Assembly: GCA_000024525.1 (NCBI GenBank)
Contig: CP001769.1
Span: forward strand, 4,559,001-4,623,000
Reading direction: 5' to 3'
DNA length: 64,000 nt
From: Spirosoma linguale DSM 74
GTDB taxonomy: Bacteria > Bacteroidota > Bacteroidia > Cytophagales > Spirosomataceae
The position numbers and the translations under genes are program-made. The notes below the pieces were generated by a model. That model was given only the letters and a program-made list of their open reading frames with translations. It did no database searches and was not told the origin of the DNA. Below are positions 60,655 to 64,000 of this stretch, in pieces. Position 1 is the first letter of the stretch; the number at the start of each line of letters is the position of its first letter.

Positions 60655-62235
60655 ATGAAACCACTAGTATTTACTTACATATTATCGGTGATTTTTACTG
60701 GATGCATACACGGTATTGTATGTGGCCAGAATACGTCGGCCAATACATGTGATTATACTATAACCAAAAGTGGGCTTTACAAAAATGGCACCATGGGCGT
60801 TTTGCCGGGCCAAACCGTATGTATTAAGGCAGGCACCTACACCAACTTACATTTCAGTGACTTTGTAGGCACAGCTGAGAAACCAATTCGGTTTATAAAC
60901 TACGGGGGTAAAGTGACTGTCAGTGCGGATAAGGCTCCGGCGGGTATACAGTTCTACTATTCAAAGTACTTCATTCTGTCCGGTTCGGGCTCCTCAGATC
61001 TTGAGTACGGTATACTGGTTGAAAAAACCGGTACGGGCGGCCAGGCCGTTCGGGCAGAAAACAAAAGCTCCGACTGCGAAATTGACCATATCGAAATTGC
61101 CGGTTCCGGATTTGCCGGTATCATGGTCAAGACAGACCCCACCTGCGATTCAACAACCTGGCGTCAAAACCTGGTTATACGGAACGTGAAAGTGCACCAC
61201 AATTACATTCATGATACAGACAGCGAAGGCATTTATATTGGCAGCTCGTTCTGGAATGAAGGCTATAAGATGGTATGTGGGGGTCAGACAAAGCTCATTT
61301 ACCCGCATAATATTTATGGCCTCGAAATTCACCATAATCGAATAGAAAGAACGGGAACGGAGGGACTTCAGTACGCTGCTGCGCCGGATGCCGATGTCCA
61401 TCATAATACGGTTAGTGACCCCGGCCTGAAGCCATTTGCCGCTTTTCAGAACAACGGCGTACAACTTGGCGGGGGTGTAGGCGGCAATTTCTACAACAAT
61501 CAGGTTTTCAACGCCCCAGCGGTGGGCCTAACCATTGTTGGCAATGGGGGTAACACGCAGATATACAACAACCTGATCGTAAACAGTAAAGTCAATGCGA
61601 TCTTTTGCGACAACCGGCCCGGCACCCAGGCCAACACGCCCATTGTCTTTGCCAACAACACCCTCGTCGACTCGGGCGAGGAAGCAATCAAGCTGTACAA
61701 CGAAACCAACAATAACCTTGTCATCAATAATATTATCGCCAGGGTTGGCAAAGGGCGTCGGTATATCACATTTGCTCAGGGCGCTACCGCTGAGATGACC
61801 AGCAACTTCATGACCTCAGATATTGATTCGGCTGGATTTATGAACCCTGCCGAAGGAAATTTCCGCTTGAAGAATGACTCAAAGCTGATTGACTCCGGCC
61901 TTAGCCGTACGGGTAATTTTATTAATCTGGACCTTGACAATAACCGTCGGCCAATAGGTCGGCAGATTGACATTGGTGCCTACGAATACCACCCGCTTAC
62001 CGATCAGCTAATAACCATTTACCCCTCTCCCTGCGATGATCAGCTTTCGCTCTGGTCGACGGAGCTTATTCGGCAGGTAAAAATATTCACCATCACCGGC
62101 AAGCAGGTCTTTCTGCTCGATTCTGCGCCATCAGAATCGATCAACGTACCGGTAAAGGCATTAGCGGCCGGCCTGTATGTTTTACAGGCCGAAACCACCT
62201 CAGGCTCCATATCAAAACGATTCCTTAAACGATGA
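60655..62235 (+). CDS. Secreted parallel beta-helix protein with T9SS sorting domain
   Basis: 526 residues. Signal peptide ending VCGQ. Right-handed beta-helix with CXXXAGTYTNLHF, VHHNYIHDTDSEGIYIG, LEIHHNRIERTGTEGLQY, ADVHHNTVSD, NFYNNQVFN, IYNNLIVN, NNTLVDSGEEAIKLYNETNNNLVINNII: regular Asn-ladder coils of the kind found in polysaccharide lyases and epimerases. Closed by IDIGAYEYHPL. C-terminal type A sorting domain (ITIYPSPCDDQLSLWS...VPVKALAAGLYVLQAETTSGSISKRFLKR). Placed just before a sugar transferase, it may trim or modify the polymer; no catalytic site can be named. Confidence 0.88.
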   Translation: MKPLVFTYILSVIFTGCIHGIVCGQNTSANTCDYTITKSGLYKNGTMGVLPGQTVCIKAGTYTNLHFSDFVGTAEKPIRFINYGGKVTVSADKAPAGIQFYYSKYFILSGSGSSDLEYGILVEKTGTGGQAVRAENKSSDCEIDHIEIAGSGFAGIMVKTDPTCDSTTWRQNLVIRNVKVHHNYIHDTDSEGIYIGSSFWNEGYKMVCGGQTKLIYPHNIYGLEIHHNRIERTGTEGLQYAAAPDADVHHNTVSDPGLKPFAAFQNNGVQLGGGVGGNFYNNQVFNAPAVGLTIVGNGGNTQIYNNLIVNSKVNAIFCDNRPGTQANTPIVFANNTLVDSGEEAIKLYNETNNNLVINNIIARVGKGRRYITFAQGATAEMTSNFMTSDIDSAGFMNPAEGNFRLKNDSKLIDSGLSRTGNFINLDLDNNRRPIGRQIDIGAYEYHPLTDQLITIYPSPCDDQLSLWSTELIRQVKIFTITGKQVFLLDSAPSESINVPVKALAAGLYVLQAETTSGSISKRFLKR

Positions 62236-62333
62236 TTTACTCAACGCATTCACTTTTTACCGCTTAACCTTCCGGCAGCTTCTGTTTCGGTTGCTCAAAA
62301 CTCGATTTATCACATTCAATCAACCTGTAAAAA

Positions 62334-62810
62334 ATGAACTATAACTTTTCCTCTCTGGCTCCGGCTTCATCAACCATCTTACTCGTCGATGAAGATCGTT
62401 TTATCGCAGGTATCCTCCGTCAAACCCTACAGGCCGAATTTACCATCAAGTATGTGTCGAATGGCATGGAGGCCATGCACTGGCTTGAGCAGGGTAACTC
62501 GCCTGCACTCATTATTACCGAGCTGAAAATGGCACAGCTGGATGGCCGTAAACTGATCCGGCTCATTAGAGACAGTACGTTCCTGAGCCATCTGCCCATC
62601 ATTGTTCTGTCGGATAGTGATGATAGTAATACGCGCATTGAATGCCTTGAGAGTGGGGCCGACGGGTATCTGGTGAAACCCTTCAACCCACTGGAAGTGA
62701 AAGCAAAAGTCCGCGCAATTCTGCGTCGTTCTACCATTGAAAAGACTTCCGTGAAGCATTTCCCCGAACGACTGACGACTACTCAGTGGATCTTGCCATC
62801 TGCCAGCTAG
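62334..62810 (+). CDS. Single-domain receiver with Glu at the phosphorylation site
   Basis: 158 residues. TILLVDEDRF (acid pair D19/E20-D21), LIITELKMAQLDG, PIIVLSDSDD (Ser93), GYLVKPFNPLEVKAKVRAILRR (Lys115). The residue that should be the phospho-accepting Asp is Glu63 (ITELKM), which mimics the charged state in other receivers. About 35 residues follow without a DNA-binding domain. Sits 98 bases after the beta-helix gene and 47 before the sugar transferase. Confidence 0.85.
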   Translation: MNYNFSSLAPASSTILLVDEDRFIAGILRQTLQAEFTIKYVSNGMEAMHWLEQGNSPALIITELKMAQLDGRKLIRLIRDSTFLSHLPIIVLSDSDDSNTRIECLESGADGYLVKPFNPLEVKAKVRAILRRSTIEKTSVKHFPERLTTTQWILPSAS

Positions 62811-62857
62811 CCTCCTTCGAATGCAGCGCCTACTTCACACACCTTACAACCATTGCA

Positions 62858-64000
62858 ATGAAAACGTACGGAATTTCGCTAACGAAGAGTAAGTTCCTGA
62901 TCGTTTACCTGGATTCAGATACGGCCATTCCGGCTTCTTTTATTGAAACATTCAGTCCACAGGCAACCATTATCTGCTTTAGCAGTGCAGAAATGGCCTG
63001 GGGCTGGATTCAAGTCGGCAACCGTGCAGATTTGGTAATCGCCAATGTTGACGTGGGCGGACTTTCAGTATTGGAAAAGCTACGCTTATCGAAAATTGTG
63101 CCCGCACCACCAGTTATTCTGATCACTAAAATAATAACGTCGCAACTTCAGGATAAAGCTCGTCGGCTGACAGCTCTGGATGTCTTTTCTATCATATCAG
63201 ACATCGACAAGCTCACCATGCGTGTCGACTACCTGATTCAGAAACAAGCGTATCTGCATTCTGCCGCCCGCTGGGAAAATGTAGACCTGCCCGAACTAAA
63301 AATACCGATCTGGAAGCGGGTGCTGGACGTGACTGTCTCGCTGACCGTTCTGATTATGCTATCGCCCATCCTGCTGGTAGCGGCAATCCTGGTCTACATC
63401 GACCATCCCGGCCCGGTTTTTTACAGCTCAAAACGAGTGGGTAAGAACTACAAGGTTTTTGATATGTACAAGTTCCGCAGTATGCGTCCCAACGCCGATA
63501 AACTCCTGGCCGACATGTCGGCCCACAATATCTACGGCACGGCAGAAGCTTCGCCAACCGACAGTACACGGTGCGAAAACTGCGTTCGGGCGGGCATTCC
63601 GTGTCAGCAACCACTTTTTCTGAAAGAAAAGATGATCTGCGAGCGGGAATACGTCAACGCCAAGAAGGCAAAGGCCATGTTCAGCAAGTTTCGGAATGAC
63701 CCCCGGGTTACGCGGATTGGCAGTTTCCTGCGCAACAGTAGCATTGACGAACTTCCGCAACTGTTTAATATTCTGCGGGGTGATATGTCGTTGGTGGGCA
63801 ATCGTCCATTACCGATCTACGAAGCCGAACGGCTTACCACATCCGGCCACGTACAGCGCTTTGCGGCACCCGCCGGGTTAACGGGCCTCTGGCAGGTTAC
63901 CAAACGAGGAAAATCGAAAGGGGTGATGTCAGACCAGGAACGCATCCAGCTCGATATTCAGTACGCAGAGAAGTTTTCATTCAAAACGGATATGACCATT
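62858..64000 (+). CDS. Polyprenyl-phosphate sugar transferase (5' part, runs off right edge)
   Basis: Open from ATG 62858 to the edge, 381 codons. Residues 1-125 look like a degenerate receiver ([42 protein letters not shown]...PPVILITK). The bacterial sugar transferase domain follows: [58 protein letters not shown], then [47 protein letters not shown]...[17 protein letters not shown]. It starts exopolysaccharide building by placing a sugar phosphate on undecaprenyl phosphate. A Cys-rich insert ([11 protein letters not shown]..., about 230-255) lies between the two blocks. Confidence 0.92.
   Translation, partial: MKTYGISLTKSKFLIVYLDSDTAIPASFIETFSPQATIICFSSAEMAWGWIQVGNRADLVIANVDVGGLSVLEKLRLSKIVPAPPVILITKIITSQLQDKARRLTALDVFSIISDIDKLTMRVDYLIQKQAYLHSAARWENVDLPELKIPIWKRVLDVTVSLTVLIMLSPILLVAAILVYIDHPGPVFYSSKRVGKNYKVFDMYKFRSMRPNADKLLADMSAHNIYGTAEASPTDSTRCENCVRAGIPCQQPLFLKEKMICEREYVNAKKAKAMFSKFRNDPRVTRIGSFLRNSSIDELPQLFNILRGDMSLVGNRPLPIYEAERLTTSGHVQRFAAPAGLTGLWQVTKRGKSKGVMSDQERIQLDIQYAEKFSFKTDMTI

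Overview
The window looks like an accessory stretch of a Bacteroidota chromosome, most likely a Spirosoma-like member of the Cytophagales. Supporting signs are two type IX secretion (T9SS) C-terminal domains on beta-helix proteins, promoters with the Bacteroidota -7 motif TAnnTTTG, a Bacteroidota-type CcmC, and PadR genes paired with permease-prefix membrane proteins. The genus is inferred from general protein resemblance; no database search was run.

Layout. 1-4.8 kb: 5' part of a TPR protein (reading off the left edge), a decayed PAS sensor, a small hypothetical and a Fic AMP-transferase. 4.8-7.1 kb: a serine resolvase broken by three 16-bp insertions, then an IS1182-like element whose transposase carries a fourth 16-bp insertion. 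7.2-13 kb: a YadA-head-like repeat protein and a 1170-residue T9SS beta-helix/Ig protein. 13.2-21.8 kb: a stress/detoxification cluster (AraC regulator and reductase; then pirin, NADP-dependent oxidoreductase, GNAT, alpha/beta hydrolase, SDR, NTF2-like, NmrA) ending in a Crp/Fnr regulator. Three FNR-type boxes in front of these genes fit that regulator's recognition helix. 22-28.6 kb: small membrane and NHL proteins, an AraC/NmrA pair and a RES-Xre toxin-antitoxin. 28.9-41.7 kb: a large PAS histidine kinase, a PadR/membrane pair, a serine hydrolase, a HTH regulator, a decayed PadR/ABC permease pair, an RNase Z-like protein and a GAF-PAS kinase split at an A8 run. 42-46.8 kb: two more Crp/Fnr loci. 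46.8-52 kb: an IS3 element, decayed genes and an isolated ccmC-ccmD pair. 52.2-57.4 kb: exported sugar/ester/amide-handling enzymes. 57.5-58.4 kb: a lone Cas6 with no array or other cas gene. 59.4-64 kb: a LytTR regulator, a T9SS beta-helix protein, a receiver protein and the start of a polyprenyl-phosphate sugar transferase, which looks like the beginning of an exopolysaccharide locus.

Two features stand out. (1) Four 16-bp GC-rich insertions sharing a CCGGG..GCCGGTGC-like core break two mobile-element genes; removing exactly 16 bp at each restores the full frames. (2) A dispersed intergenic repeat of about 65-105 bp occurs more than 20 times, always in the same orientation whatever the direction of the neighbouring genes. 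It can fold as an H-type pseudoknot (GTCTCA/TGAGAC interleaved with AACGCTCC/GGAGCGTT), with a third arm (GGGCGTTT) that could compete. Several very long perfect palindromes (50-, 34- and 29-bp arms) are also present.
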